The notes: generated by a model not told the origin, from the letters alone. A DNA stretch of 64,000 bases from Sinorhizobium shofinae (GCA_001704765.1 MBFK01000019.1:32356-96355); one strand, 5' to 3'. Counted from the stretch's first letter, positions 8,689 through 18,240 are shown. Made by a program: numbers and translations.

Positions 8689-9621
8689 ATGTCATCGCAC
8701 GCTGAAAGTCCGGGACGCGCCGTTACAGCGGCTGTGATCGGTCTCGGTTCCATGGGCTTCGGAATGGCCCAGTCCATGAAACGCGCCGGCCTCGATGTCG
8801 TTGGCTACGACATTACTCCGGCAGCCGTCGATCGCTTTGCCGCAGAAGGCGGTCGCTGCGCGGACACGCCCGCCGAAGCGGTTCAAGGTGCCGACATCGT
8901 CGTCTCCGTGGTGGTCAATGCCGCGCAAACAGAAACGACCCTGTTTGGGCCGGGCGGGGTCGCCGGCGCGATGAAGCCCGGCGCGGTATTCATCTCCTCG
9001 GCAACCATGGATCCCGCTGTCGCACGAGACCTGTCGCAACGGGTCGAGGCCCTCGGCCTGCATTACCTCGATGCGCCAATCTCCGGCGGCGCCGCTCGAG
9101 CCGCGAAAGGCGAACTGACGATCATGGCCTCCGGCTCGGTTGAAGCCTTCGCCGCCGCCCGTCCGGCGCTCGATGCGATGTCCGCCAAGGTCTACGAACT
9201 TGGTGACGCCGCCGGAACCGGCGCTGCCTTCAAGATGATCAACCAGCTTCTTGCCGGCGTGCACATCGCGGCGGCCTGCGAAGCGATCACCTTCGCTGCC
9301 AAGCAGGGGCTCGATCTCGACAAGGTCTACGAGGTGATCACCGCCTCAGCCGGCAATTCCTGGATGTTCGAGAACCGCATCCCGCATGTGCTGGCGGGCG
9401 ACTACACGCCGCTCAGCGCCATCGAGATCTTCGTAAAGGATCTCGGCATCGTCCAGGACATGGCCCGGGCCGAGCGCTATCCTGTGCCGCTGGTCGCGGC
9501 CGCCTTGCAGATGTATCTCGCCGCTTCGGGTGCCGGCATGGGGCGCGACGACGATTCCTCGCTCGCGCGGCTCTATGCGCAGCTTTCCGGCGCACAATTG
9601 CCCGGTACGAACAAGGCATAA
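8689..9621 (+). CDS. ltnD: L-threonate dehydrogenase, beta-hydroxyacid dehydrogenase family
   Basis: This NAD-dependent dehydrogenase (310 aa) belongs to the 3-hydroxyisobutyrate dehydrogenase family and should oxidise L-threonate to 2-oxo-tetronate. AVIGLGSMGFGMA is the Rossmann motif, DAPISGGAARA the substrate loop, and the catalytic lysine lies in GAAFKMINQLLAG near residue 184. It sits 75 bp after the MFS gene and just before otnI and otnK, the arrangement known for L-threonate catabolism. Related GarR/GlxR enzymes share the fold, but context favours LtnD. Confidence 0.85.
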   Translation: MSSHAESPGRAVTAAVIGLGSMGFGMAQSMKRAGLDVVGYDITPAAVDRFAAEGGRCADTPAEAVQGADIVVSVVVNAAQTETTLFGPGGVAGAMKPGAVFISSATMDPAVARDLSQRVEALGLHYLDAPISGGAARAAKGELTIMASGSVEAFAAARPALDAMSAKVYELGDAAGTGAAFKMINQLLAGVHIAAACEAITFAAKQGLDLDKVYEVITASAGNSWMFENRIPHVLAGDYTPLSAIEIFVKDLGIVQDMARAERYPVPLVAAALQMYLAASGAGMGRDDDSSLARLYAQLSGAQLPGTNKA

Positions 9622-9633
9622 AGGATGCTTCCC

Positions 9634-10410
9634 ATGCCCGTTTTCGCCGCCAACCTGACGATGATGTTCAACGAATGGTCATTCCTCGATCGCTTCGACG
9701 CCGCCGCGGAAGCGGGTTTCACGGCCGTCGAATATCTCTTCCCCTATGAGGCAGCGCCGGAGGCTATCGCCGAACGGCTTGCGCGCAACAAGCTGCAGCA
9801 GGCACTTTTCAACCTGCCGCCGGGCGACTGGGCGGCAGGCGAGCGCGGCATTGCCGCGCTTCCCGGCCGCTTCGACACGTTGAAATCCGATGTCGAGCGG
9901 GGGCTCGATTATGCGGCCGCAACCGGTGTGAAGCGCCTGCATCTGATGGCGGGTCTGGCCGATCCCTCCGACGCCCAGGCGGCAAACTGCTACCGGCGCG
10001 CCGTCGCCTATGCCGCCGAGCGCCTCGCCGAGAAGGAGATCGATCTCCTGATCGAGCCGATCAATGGCCGCAACATGCCGGGTTATTTCCTCAATGATTT
10101 CGGCGCCGCCGAGCGACTGATCGCCGAGCTTGGACTTGCCAACCTGAAGCTCCAGTTCGACATTTACCATCGCCAGATCATGCATGGCGATGTCGCGATG
10201 GCGCTCCGCCGGCTGCTGCCGATCACCGGCCACATCCAGATCGCCAGCGTGCCTTCGCGACAGGAGCCGGATGGCGAAGAGCTGAACTATCCCTATCTCT
10301 TCGCCGAGATCGAGCGGCTCGGCTACGCCGGTTTCGTCGGCTGCGAATATTCCCCGCGCGGCCGCACGCTCGACGGCCTTGCCTGGTTCAAACCCTTTGC
10401 ACGGAGCTGA
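9634..10410 (+). CDS. otnI: 2-oxo-tetronate isomerase, Hyi/TIM-barrel family
   Basis: A TIM-barrel isomerase of 258 aa converting 2-oxo-tetronate to 3-oxo-tetronate. It starts MPVFAANLTMMFNEWSFLDR, almost the same opening as the hydroxypyruvate isomerase encoded at 15541-16356, and keeps the acidic metal-binding residues in DLLIEPIN, LQFDIYHRQ and GCEYSPRG. The ATG at 9634 is preferred to that at 9625 because AAAGGA is correctly placed only for the former. It lies tightly between ltnD and otnK. Confidence 0.85.
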   Translation: MPVFAANLTMMFNEWSFLDRFDAAAEAGFTAVEYLFPYEAAPEAIAERLARNKLQQALFNLPPGDWAAGERGIAALPGRFDTLKSDVERGLDYAAATGVKRLHLMAGLADPSDAQAANCYRRAVAYAAERLAEKEIDLLIEPINGRNMPGYFLNDFGAAERLIAELGLANLKLQFDIYHRQIMHGDVAMALRRLLPITGHIQIASVPSRQEPDGEELNYPYLFAEIERLGYAGFVGCEYSPRGRTLDGLAWFKPFARS

Positions 10411-10413
10411 CCC

Positions 10414-11694
10414 ATGACAATCCTGCTGGGATCGATCGCCGACGACTATACGGGCGCCTCCGACCTTGCCAATACGCTGACGAAGAACGGGCTTCGCACG
10501 GTACAGACCGTCGGCATCCCCGATCCGTCGCTCGCCTTGCCGCAGGTCGATGCCGTAGTCATCTCCCTGAAGATCCGCTCCGTCGCTGCCGACGAGGCCG
10601 TTACTGCCGCGAATACGGCGGATCGGTGGCTGCGCGATCGCGGAGCCGCCCATGTCCTTTACAAGATCTGCTCGACCTTCGATTCCACCGATCGCGGCAA
10701 TATCGGCCCGGTGACGGAAGCGCTGAGCCGCGCCGCCGGCGGCGACATCGTGCTGGTCACCCCCGCCTTTCCGGAAACCGGGCGCACCGTCTATCTCGGC
10801 CATCTCTTCGTCGGCCCGCAATTGCTGAACGAAAGTCCGCTCAAGGACCATCCGCTCAACCCGATGCACGATGCCAACCTCGTGCGGGTCCTGGCGCGCC
10901 AGTCGCAAGGTACCGTCGGCCTTATCGATCGCGCTGTGGTCGCGGCGGGACCTGCCGCGGTTAGGGGGCGGCTCGATGCCCTGCGTCCCGGGGGCGCGAC
11001 CGCCGTGATCGCCGATGCGATCTGTGAGGGCGACCTCGAAACGCTCGGCGAAGTGGCGCTCGAAACCCCCGTTTCGACCGGCGCCTCCGGCCTCGGTCTC
11101 GGCCTTGCGCGCGCAATCGCCCGCTCCGCTCGCGCCTCTTCGGCAGGCGCCGCCACGTCGGATGCTGTTCGACCCGTTGGAGGGCTCGCCGCAATCGTCG
11201 CCGGTAGTTGCTCGGCGGCAACGCTGAGGCAGCTCGAGGTGGCCGAAGCGTCGATGCCGGTGCTGAGGCTCGACACCGAGAGGCTGCTCAAGGGATCCGA
11301 CGAAATTTCCGCTGCCATCGCCTGGGCCGGCGAGCGGATTTCCGCTGGCCCGGTCGTCATTGCCGCAAGCGCCTCACCCGATGTCGTTTCACACCTCCAA
11401 TCACAATACGGGCGGGAGGCGTCCGGTCACGCCATCGAAACCGCCACCGCGACGATCGCCAGCGAACTGGTGGCGCGCGGCGTCAAGCGCCTCGTCGTCG
11501 CCGGCGGCGAGACCTCCGGTGCTACGGTTGACAGGCTTGCGATACCCGCATTCCTGATCGGTCCCGAGATCGCGCCGGGCGTGCCGGTGCTTCGCACCAT
11601 CGGCAACGCCCAGGGCGACATGCTGCTGGCGCTCAAGTCCGGTAATTTCGGCGGCGAGGACTTCTTCGGCGCAGCTCTGGCGATGATGAGCTGA
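10414..11694 (+). CDS. otnK: 3-oxo-tetronate 4-kinase
   Basis: An ATP-dependent four-carbon acid-sugar kinase (426 aa) that phosphorylates 3-oxo-tetronate. The N-terminal domain opens with IADDYTGASDLANTL, the substrate-binding motif of this kinase family (formerly DUF1537). The C-terminal nucleotide-binding domain contains VVAGGETSGA around residue 365. The start is 4 bp after the otnI stop, with GGAG 7 bases upstream. It is the last gene of the MFS-ltnD-otnI-otnK operon; a convergent DUF930 gene follows after 21 bp. Confidence 0.9.
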   Translation: MTILLGSIADDYTGASDLANTLTKNGLRTVQTVGIPDPSLALPQVDAVVISLKIRSVAADEAVTAANTADRWLRDRGAAHVLYKICSTFDSTDRGNIGPVTEALSRAAGGDIVLVTPAFPETGRTVYLGHLFVGPQLLNESPLKDHPLNPMHDANLVRVLARQSQGTVGLIDRAVVAAGPAAVRGRLDALRPGGATAVIADAICEGDLETLGEVALETPVSTGASGLGLGLARAIARSARASSAGAATSDAVRPVGGLAAIVAGSCSAATLRQLEVAEASMPVLRLDTERLLKGSDEISAAIAWAGERISAGPVVIAASASPDVVSHLQSQYGREASGHAIETATATIASELVARGVKRLVVAGGETSGATVDRLAIPAFLIGPEIAPGVPVLRTIGNAQGDMLLALKSGNFGGEDFFGAALAMMS

Positions 11695-11715
11695 GGTATT
11701 GAACCCTTCGCGCGC

Positions 11716-12654
11716 TCACTCCTTCGGCAGCTGGCGCGCGCTCCATTCGCTTTTCGGAATTGCCTTGCCGATGGCAAAGCTGAAGGAGACGACCGAAGTC
11801 GTCTCCGAATTGACCTCGCATTTGAAGTCGACCGCGTACCATTTCGACCGGCTGCGGAAAGCGCCACCGCTGGCGGAGAGACCGGAAGCCGATACCAACC
11901 CGCCGACGGGGCCGAACGGGACAAGCATATCCGGGAAGGCATCGGGCCTTTGGCGGCGGACCTGTTCCAACGCCTCGATGCTGCAAAGCTGCACGACGCG
12001 CTTCTTCGGCGGCAGCCTGCCGATCGCCTGCTTCACGCGCGGGTCGGACAGGGAATCCTGCGAATAGAGCTCCTTCGCCTGAATGAGCTCGCTCGACTGG
12101 CGCTCGGATGCGGCCTCCGTAGGTTTTTGCGCTGCATTCGTCTTTGCTTCCTCCGCCACCGGCTTCTCCCGGGGAACGGGCGCGCTTTGCGGCGCCGGAT
12201 CAGCATCTTCCCCCTTGTTCAACGCGTCCTCGGCGTCGACGCGCAATTCCGCCAATGCCGTCTTTGTTTCGGACGGCTTGACGGCGCTCTCCGACTTGGC
12301 CGTGGCCGGACTCGCTTGCGCAGCTGTTTGTTCCGGCCTCTCGGCCCTGCTCGGCGCGGCAGGAGGCAATTGCGGCTGCGGGGGCTTTTCCTTGTCAACC
12401 TCAGCCGAAGCGGATTCGAATACCTGCGGCTGTGATCGGGAAGGTTCGGTCCTTGCCTCCTTCGGCTTCTCTCGAGGATTTTCCTCGCGCTTCGGCGGTG
12501 GAACGAGCTCGACATTGATGCTCTGCTCCTTTGCCGGTGGAGACTGCTCGGGCAGCCGAACCAGCAGCAGGAACGCCAGCGCGAGATGCAGCGCGACCGA
12601 GGTCGGTACACCCCACCCGGTTTCCCCCCACATTTTCCTGGCCGACTGCAGCAT
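11716..12654 (-). CDS. DUF930 domain protein with TonB-like N-terminus
   Basis: 312 aa. One N-terminal transmembrane helix (about residues 18-34, VPTSVALHLALAFLLLVRL) is followed by a long Pro/Glu/Lys/Ala-rich low-complexity stretch (about 40-190), then a compact C-terminal domain (about 195-312) containing DPRVKQAIGRLPPKKRVVQLCSIEA, typical of rhizobial DUF930 proteins. The layout of an anchor, a stiff Pro-rich spacer and a periplasmic domain resembles TonB/TolA proteins, but no TonB C-terminal motif is visible. Function is unknown. It is convergent with otnK. Confidence 0.8.
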   Translation of the reverse strand: MLQSARKMWGETGWGVPTSVALHLALAFLLLVRLPEQSPPAKEQSINVELVPPPKREENPREKPKEARTEPSRSQPQVFESASAEVDKEKPPQPQLPPAAPSRAERPEQTAAQASPATAKSESAVKPSETKTALAELRVDAEDALNKGEDADPAPQSAPVPREKPVAEEAKTNAAQKPTEAASERQSSELIQAKELYSQDSLSDPRVKQAIGRLPPKKRVVQLCSIEALEQVRRQRPDAFPDMLVPFGPVGGLVSASGLSASGGAFRSRSKWYAVDFKCEVNSETTSVVSFSFAIGKAIPKSEWSARQLPKE

Positions 12655-12734
12655 TGCTCAATAGATCACGGACTCGATGGCCCGAAACTAAGAGCTCGAT
12701 GGCCTCGCAACAAGTGCGGAGGAGATTATGTCGG

Positions 12735-13226
12735 TCAGGCGTATTCGACCCGGTAGGGCGTGTCGAAGAAATGTTCCTCCAGATTGCAGCCTTCGCCGCC
12801 GCGATCGACGACGACGAAATCGGATATTGCGTGCAGCGGCGTCAGAATGCCGTGCCAGACGTTGCGGGCGATATTAACGCCCTGGCCAGGCGCAGTCTCG
12901 AAGGCGATCGGCTCGCCCGGTCTGCCGCCCTCATCCGGAGCGACGACGACAAGAAAGGAGTTTTCCGTGAGCGGCACGAAGGCCTGGCTGCCAAGCGGGT
13001 GGCGCTCCACCATCTTGAGCGGCAGCGGAATTTCGTAGGGTTCGCCGCGCAGCAGGCTGATCAGCGCGCGCGCCTCCGGGCCGGTCGTCTCGACCGTTGC
13101 GAGATCATGATAGCGAATGCATTTGCCCGCGTTGATGGCGAAGCTTTTTGCCTCGTCGAGTTCGATCACATCACCGAAGGGGGCGAATTCGGCCCGCGAC
13201 AGGGGCCGGATAGGCAGGGATTTCAT
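12735..13226 (-). CDS. allA: Ureidoglycolate lyase
   Basis: AllA splits ureidoglycolate into glyoxylate and urea, the last step of allantoin breakdown. The protein is 163 aa, usual for the family, with a cupin-like fold; RYHDLATVE, VERHPLGSQAFVPL and NVWHGILTPL are recognisable family segments. It is the last gene of the gcl-hyi-glxR-ttuD group on this strand, 40 bp after ttuD, so the glyoxylate it releases can be used by Gcl. AllE, which makes its substrate, is encoded at 21762. Confidence 0.92.
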   Translation of the reverse strand: MKSLPIRPLSRAEFAPFGDVIELDEAKSFAINAGKCIRYHDLATVETTGPEARALISLLRGEPYEIPLPLKMVERHPLGSQAFVPLTENSFLVVVAPDEGGRPGEPIAFETAPGQGVNIARNVWHGILTPLHAISDFVVVDRGGEGCNLEEHFFDTPYRVEYA

Positions 13227-13266
13227 CGCGTTTCCTTCCGTCTGTTGTCGTTTATCCCGGTCGCGC

Positions 13267-14535
13267 TCATTGAATCAGGATCGCCCGGAAGTCGTTGACG
13301 TTGGTGCCGGTGGGCCCCGGCTTGAAGATGTCGCCAAGCGCATGGAAGGCCGACCAGCTGTCGTTGCGCTGAAGCAGCGCCGCCGCGTCGATCCGCTGCC
13401 CAAGGAGCCGGGCGATCGTCGTGTCGTCGGCGAAGGCGCCTGCATTGTCTTCCGAGCCGTCGATCCCGTCGGTGTCGGCAGCAAGCGCACAAATGCCGCC
13501 GACGCCGTCAATGCCAAGGGCGAGCGACAACAGGAACTCGCTGTTGCGGCCGCCTTTGCCGGCACCGTTTACCGTCACAGTGGTTTCGCCGCCGGAAAGC
13601 ACGACGACCGGCTTCTTGAAGGGACGGCTGCGGGTCGCGACCTCGCGCGCGATCGCGGCATGGACCAGCCCGACATCGCGTGCCTCGCCTTCGATTGAAT
13701 CCGAAAGAATGATCGCTTCGACGCCGACCGCCCGCGCCTCTGCCGCAGCAGCCTCCAGCGAGACGCCGGCCGATGCGATCAGTCGAACGTCATTTCGGGC
13801 AAAACGCGGATCGTTGGGCCTTGGTGCATCCGCCGCCTCGCTCGCAAGCCACGCGAGGACGCTTTCCGGCAGCGCCAGGCGGTAGCGCTCGATGATCTTC
13901 AAGGCGTCTGCTCGAGTACTATCGTCGCCAATCGTCGGACCGGAGGCTACCAATGCCGGATCGTCGCCGGGAATGTCGGAAACGACAAGCGACACGACCC
14001 GCGCCGGGTAGGCTGCGGCGGCCAGCCGCCCGCCCTTGATGGTCGAGACATGCTTGCGCACGGCATTCATCGCCCGGATCGGCGCACCCGAAGCAAGCAG
14101 CGCGCGGTTGACGGCAATCTCGTCCTCGAGCGAAAGCCCTGGCGGCGGCGACGGGAGCAGCGCTGAACCGCCGCCGCAGATCAGTGCCACGACGAGGTCG
14201 TTCTGTGTCAGGCCGCTGACCTCGGCCAACAGACGCTTCGAGGCCTGTAGCCCGCTTTCATCGGGCAAAGGATGAGAGGCTTCGAGCACTTTGATATGTC
14301 TGCAAGCAACGCCGAATCCGTAACGGGTCACGACGGCGCCGCTGATCGGCCCGGGCCACAGCGTCTCGAAGGCCTGCGCCATTTGCGCCGCACCCTTGCC
14401 GGCGCCGATCACGACGGTCCGGCCTTCCGGCCGTTCCGGCAGGTTGGCAGCAAGGACGCGCGCCGGCTCGGCGGCGGCGACCGCCGAGGTGAACAACGAC
14501 TCCAGGAATTGACGCGGATCGGCGATAGCGGCCAT
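13267..14535 (-). CDS. ttuD: Glycerate 2-kinase / TtuD-type (MOFRL family)
   Basis: A MOFRL-family protein of 422 aa. These were first annotated as hydroxypyruvate reductase (TtuD), but many are glycerate 2-kinases, which fits the end of the glyoxylate pathway. VIGAGKGAAQMAQA lies near residue 43, ALICGGGSALLPSP near 125, and the C-terminal MOFRL domain carries LSGGETTVTVNG and a Thr/Asn-rich end (PTGTNVND). GGAGG precedes the ATG at 14535. A terminator-like hairpin lies between glxR and this gene. Confidence 0.88.
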   Translation of the reverse strand: MAAIADPRQFLESLFTSAVAAAEPARVLAANLPERPEGRTVVIGAGKGAAQMAQAFETLWPGPISGAVVTRYGFGVACRHIKVLEASHPLPDESGLQASKRLLAEVSGLTQNDLVVALICGGGSALLPSPPPGLSLEDEIAVNRALLASGAPIRAMNAVRKHVSTIKGGRLAAAAYPARVVSLVVSDIPGDDPALVASGPTIGDDSTRADALKIIERYRLALPESVLAWLASEAADAPRPNDPRFARNDVRLIASAGVSLEAAAAEARAVGVEAIILSDSIEGEARDVGLVHAAIAREVATRSRPFKKPVVVLSGGETTVTVNGAGKGGRNSEFLLSLALGIDGVGGICALAADTDGIDGSEDNAGAFADDTTIARLLGQRIDAAALLQRNDSWSAFHALGDIFKPGPTGTNVNDFRAILIQ

Positions 14536-14556
14536 TTTTCCTCCCGTTCAAAAAGG

Positions 14557-14589
14557 CCCGGGCGGCGGCTCCTCCTTCCGCCGCCCGGG
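14557..14589 (-). terminator. Intrinsic terminator/attenuator between glxR and ttuD
   Basis: Arms CCCGGGCGGCGG (14557-14568) and CCGCCGCCCGGG (14578-14589) give a perfect 12-bp stem with a 9-base loop. On the minus strand CCTTTTT follows directly, as in an intrinsic terminator for transcripts coming from glxR. Confidence 0.8.
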
Positions 14590-14650
14590 TGCATGATTGC
14601 CGTAGTGGATGGGGACGCCCGCCCGGCGGATCATGCGCGTCGTCGAAGTT

Positions 14651-15535
14651 TCAGGCGACCTGATGGTTCGCCATGCGCTCGAGCGCCCGGACCAGACCGG
14701 AATGGTCGAGCCCGCTGTCGCCATTGGCGGCGCAATTGTTGAAGAGCTCCTGGGTTGCCGCCGTGTTCGGCAGCGAGATGCCGAGGCTCTTCGCCCCCTG
14801 CAGTGCCAGGTTCAGATCCTTTTGGTGCAGCGAGATGCGGAAGCCAGGTTCGAAGGTCCGCTTGATCATCCGCTCGCCATGGACTTCGAGAATGCGCGAC
14901 GAGGCAAAGCCGCCCATCAGTGCCTCGCGGACGCGCGCCGGGTCGGCTCCCGCCTTCGACGCGAAGACCAGCGCCTCGGAAACCGCCTCGATCGTCAGCG
15001 CGACGATGATCTGGTTGGCAACCTTGGTTACCTGGCCGTCGCCGCAGTCGCCGACGAGCGTGATGTTCTTGCCCATCAGCTTGAAGAGCGGCAGGGCGCG
15101 CTCGAAGGATTCCGGCGCGCCGCCGGCCATGATGCTGAGCGTGGCATTCTTGGCACCGACCTCGCCGCCTGAAACCGGCGCATCGATATATTCCGCCCCT
15201 GTTTCGCGGATCTTCTTGGCGAATTCCTTCGTCTCGATCGGCGAGATCGAGCTCATGTCGATGACGAGCTTGCCCTTGCCGAGACCGTGAGAGACGCCGT
15301 TCTCGCCGAAGAGAACGTCCTTTACTTCCGGCGTGTCCGGCAGCATCAGAATGATGGTGTCGACGGTCTCGGCGAGCGCCTTCGGCGTCTCGACGAACCT
15401 GAGACCATGATCAAGGAGCTCCTGGCGCGGCGGGATAGCGAATTTTGAAGTGATGATGGTGTGGCCTGCATCCTGCAGGTGGCGCGCCATCGGCGTGCCC
15501 ATGATACCCAGTCCGATGAAACCGATCGATGTCAT
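14651..15535 (-). CDS. glxR: 2-hydroxy-3-oxopropionate (tartronate semialdehyde) reductase
   Basis: This 294-aa enzyme reduces tartronate semialdehyde to glycerate with NAD(P)H. The Rossmann motif IGFIGLGIMGTPMA starts at residue 4, DAPVSGGEVGA is the substrate loop, and the catalytic lysine lies in GQVTKVANQIIVA near residue 171. The ATG at 15535 is 5 bp after the hyi stop and matches the family start; a longer open frame to 15643 overlaps hyi. It acts directly after Gcl. Confidence 0.93.
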   Translation of the reverse strand: MTSIGFIGLGIMGTPMARHLQDAGHTIITSKFAIPPRQELLDHGLRFVETPKALAETVDTIILMLPDTPEVKDVLFGENGVSHGLGKGKLVIDMSSISPIETKEFAKKIRETGAEYIDAPVSGGEVGAKNATLSIMAGGAPESFERALPLFKLMGKNITLVGDCGDGQVTKVANQIIVALTIEAVSEALVFASKAGADPARVREALMGGFASSRILEVHGERMIKRTFEPGFRISLHQKDLNLALQGAKSLGISLPNTAATQELFNNCAANGDSGLDHSGLVRALERMANHQVA

Positions 15536-15540
15536 TGTCC

Positions 15541-16356
15541 TTAACTCCTGATCTTGATGATGTCGGCGGATTGCCGGCGCTTTTGCTCGGCACCGAGCCA
15601 GCCGAGCCCTTCCGCGGTTGTCGTGCGCGGCTTGTATTCGCAACCGATCCAGCCCTCGTAGCCGGCGGCTTCCAGCGCGTCGAAGACGAAGGGGTAGTTG
15701 ATCTCGCCGGTGCCCGGCTCGTTGCGGCCGGGATTGTCGGCAAGCTGGATGTGCGCGATCCGGTCCGCATGGCGCTTGTAGGTGCCGATGAGTTCGCCTT
15801 CGGTGCGCTGCTGGTGATAGAGATCGTATTGGATGAACAGGTTGTCGCCGCCCACTTCCTCGATGATCGCGGCCGCCTGCTCGACAGTGTTGAGATAGAA
15901 GCCCGGAATGTCGAAGCGGTTGATCGGCTCGATCAAGAGGCGGATGCCGTGCTTGCCGAGCTCCGCAGCCGCGAGCCTCAGATTGGCGACAAGCGTCGTG
16001 CGCAGCGCGCTTTCCGGCATACCGTCTGGTGCGATGCCGACGAGGCAGTTGACCTGTTTGCAGTCAAGCGCCGTCGCATAGTCGATGGCGCTCGCGACAC
16101 CTCTGCGGAATTCGTCGATCCGGTCCGGCAGGATGGCGATGCCGCGTTCACCGCGCGCCCAGTCGCCGGCGGGCAGGTTATGAAGAACCTGCGTGAGGCC
16201 GTTGCGCTCGAGGGCGGCACGCAAGGCCATCTTCTCGAACTCGTAGGGAAAGAGATATTCCACCCCTTCGAAACCGGCCTTCGCAGCGAGCGAAAAGCGA
16301 TCGAGGAACGGCGCCTCGTTGAACAGCATGGTCAGGTTTGCCGCAAATCTCGGCAT
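15541..16356 (-). CDS. hyi: Hydroxypyruvate isomerase
   Basis: A TIM-barrel isomerase (271 aa) interconverting hydroxypyruvate and tartronate semialdehyde. It begins MPRFAANLTMLFNEAPFLDR and has metal/catalytic acid segments RLLIEPINRFD, FIQYDLYHQQR and IGCEYKPR. It lies between gcl and glxR, the classic order of the glyoxylate carboligase operon. It is clearly paralogous to OtnI at 9634-10410; the gcl context fixes the function here. Confidence 0.93.
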   Translation of the reverse strand: MPRFAANLTMLFNEAPFLDRFSLAAKAGFEGVEYLFPYEFEKMALRAALERNGLTQVLHNLPAGDWARGERGIAILPDRIDEFRRGVASAIDYATALDCKQVNCLVGIAPDGMPESALRTTLVANLRLAAAELGKHGIRLLIEPINRFDIPGFYLNTVEQAAAIIEEVGGDNLFIQYDLYHQQRTEGELIGTYKRHADRIAHIQLADNPGRNEPGTGEINYPFVFDALEAAGYEGWIGCEYKPRTTTAEGLGWLGAEQKRRQSADIIKIRS

Positions 16357-16379
16357 GCGGTTACTCCTCCTGGAAGTTG

Positions 16380-16428
16380 GAGCGGGATGACGAGCGGATA
16401 ACCGCGAACACTTTTCCTCATCCCGCTC
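16380..16428. other. Hairpin between gcl and hyi
   Basis: GAGCGGGATGA (16380-16390) and TCATCCCGCTC (16418-16428) form a perfect 11-bp inverted repeat across a 27-base spacer. No T-run follows on the minus strand, so it is more likely an mRNA processing or stability hairpin than a terminator. Confidence 0.55.
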
Positions 16429-16437
16429 GGGTGTTTG

Positions 16438-18222
16438 TCAGTCGAGCAGGGCAGCGATCGCGGTCGGCGCGTCCTCGCCGCGCGCGGCAAGCTCCTCGAA
16501 CTCGACGACCGCGTTGATGTCGGCGCCCATGGCGATGTTGGTGACGCGCTCGAGGATGAATTCGATGACCACCGGTACCCGGTGTTCTTCCATCAGGGCC
16601 TGCGCCCGTTCGAAGGCATCGGCGAATTCATTGGGGCCGCGGACCCGGATCGCCTTGCAGCCGAGCCCTTCCGCGACAGCCACGTGATCGACGCCGTAGC
16701 CCCTTTCCGCGTCGCCGCTTGCATTGATGTTGTCGAAGGCGAGGCTCACCTCGAAATCCATGTCGAAGCCGCGCTGGGCCTGGCGGATCAGGCCGAGGTA
16801 GGAATTATTGACGACGACATGCAGGTAAGGGAGCTTGTGCTGCGCCCCGACGGCGAGCTCCTCGATCAGGAACTGGAAGTCGTAGTCGCCAGAAAGCGCG
16901 ACGATCGGCCGGTCGGGGTCGGCAGCGCGTACGCCGAGCGCTGCCGGCAGGGTCCAGCCGAGCGGACCAGCCTGGCCGCAATTGATCCAGTTGCGCGGTC
17001 TATAGACGTGCAGGAACTGTGCGCCGGCGATCTGGCTGAGGCCGATGGTCGAAACGAAGCAGGTGTCGCGGCCGAAGGCCTTGTTCATCTCCTCGTAGAC
17101 GCGCTGCGGTTTGAGCGGCGTCTGGTCGAAATGAGTCTTGCGCAGCATGGTGCGCTTGCGCTCGCGGCATTCCTCGGCCCAGGCCGACCAATCGCGCAGC
17201 TTGCCGGCGGCCTTCCATTCGGTTGCGACGTCGAGGAAGAGCTTGAGCGCTGCGCCCGCATCCGAGACGATCCCGAAATCCGGCGCGAAGACGCGACCGA
17301 TCTGCGTCGGCTCGATATCGACGTGGATGAACTTGCGACCTTCCGTGTAGGTCGGGACGTTGCCGGTGTGGCGGTTGGCCCAGCGGTTGCCGATGCCGAA
17401 GACGAAATCTGAAGCAAGCAGCGTCGCATTGCCGTAGCGATGCGAGGTCTGCAGTCCACACATGCCGGCCATCAGCGGGTGGTCGTCGGGAATGGTGCCC
17501 CAGCCCATAAGGGTCGGGATGACCGGGACGCCGGTGATTTCGGCGAACTCGGTGAGCAGGTCCGACGCATCCGCATTGATGATGCCGCCGCCGGCAACAA
17601 TCAGCGGCCGTTCCGCCGCGTTCAGCATCGCGATCGCCTTTTCAGCCTGGGCTCGCGTCGCTGCAGGCTTGTAGGGGGCGAGCGGCTCATAGGTCGCCGG
17701 ATCGAATTCGATCTCGGCCAGCTGGACGTCGACCGGCAGGTCGATGAGTACGGGCCCGGGGCGGCCCGAGCGCATCAGATGGAACGCCTTCTGGAAGACG
17801 AAGGGAACGAGCGCCGGTTCCTTGACGGTAACCGCCCATTTCGTGACGGGGGCGGCGATCGCGGCGATGTCGACCGCCTGGAAGTCCTCCTTGTCGAGGC
17901 GCGCGCGCGGCGCCTGCCCGGTGATGCACAGGATCGGGATCGAATCCGCCGAGGCCGAGTAGAGGCCGGTGATCATGTCGGTGCCGGCCGGCCCCGACGT
18001 ACCGATGCAGACGCCGATATTGCCATGCTTCGCCCGCGTGTAGCCCTCCGCCATGTGCGAGGCGCCTTCGACGTGGCGTGCAAGTATATGGCGGATCGAT
18101 CCGCGCGCCTTGAGCGCCGAATAGAGCGGATTGATCGCCGCCCCCGGAACGCCGAAGGCGCAATCGACCCCCTCCTTTTCCAGAACATGAACAGCTGCAT
18201 CGACAGCACGCATCTTGGCCAT
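16438..18222 (-). CDS. gcl: Glyoxylate carboligase (tartronate-semialdehyde synthase)
   Basis: Gcl is ThDP-dependent and joins two glyoxylates into tartronate semialdehyde and CO2. The protein is 594 aa with three domains of the acetolactate-synthase family. The residue that is normally a catalytic glutamate is valine (V51 in [12 protein letters not shown]), the hallmark of Gcl. The ThDP motif starts at SGDYDFQF and continues to [10 protein letters not shown] near residue 480. The ATG at 18222 has GGAGAT upstream; the open frame further upstream runs into the regulatory region. It heads the operon gcl-hyi-glxR-ttuD-allA. Confidence 0.96.
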   Translation of the reverse strand: MAKMRAVDAAVHVLEKEGVDCAFGVPGAAINPLYSALKARGSIRHILARHVEGASHMAEGYTRAKHGNIGVCIGTSGPAGTDMITGLYSASADSIPILCITGQAPRARLDKEDFQAVDIAAIAAPVTKWAVTVKEPALVPFVFQKAFHLMRSGRPGPVLIDLPVDVQLAEIEFDPATYEPLAPYKPAATRAQAEKAIAMLNAAERPLIVAGGGIINADASDLLTEFAEITGVPVIPTLMGWGTIPDDHPLMAGMCGLQTSHRYGNATLLASDFVFGIGNRWANRHTGNVPTYTEGRKFIHVDIEPTQIGRVFAPDFGIVSDAGAALKLFLDVATEWKAAGKLRDWSAWAEECRERKRTMLRKTHFDQTPLKPQRVYEEMNKAFGRDTCFVSTIGLSQIAGAQFLHVYRPRNWINCGQAGPLGWTLPAALGVRAADPDRPIVALSGDYDFQFLIEELAVGAQHKLPYLHVVVNNSYLGLIRQAQRGFDMDFEVSLAFDNINASGDAERGYGVDHVAVAEGLGCKAIRVRGPNEFADAFERAQALMEEHRVPVVIEFILERVTNIAMGADINAVVEFEELAARGEDAPTAIAALLD

Positions 18223-18240
18223 GAGATCTCCTCCAGTTTG

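Noticed and set aside
9634..10410. A second hydroxypyruvate isomerase of the glyoxylate pathway
   Set aside because: It is a Hyi paralogue, but its location between ltnD and otnK fits OtnI better.
16438..18222. Acetolactate synthase or oxalyl-CoA decarboxylase
   Set aside because: Val at position 51 instead of Glu and the hyi-glxR neighbours identify glyoxylate carboligase.
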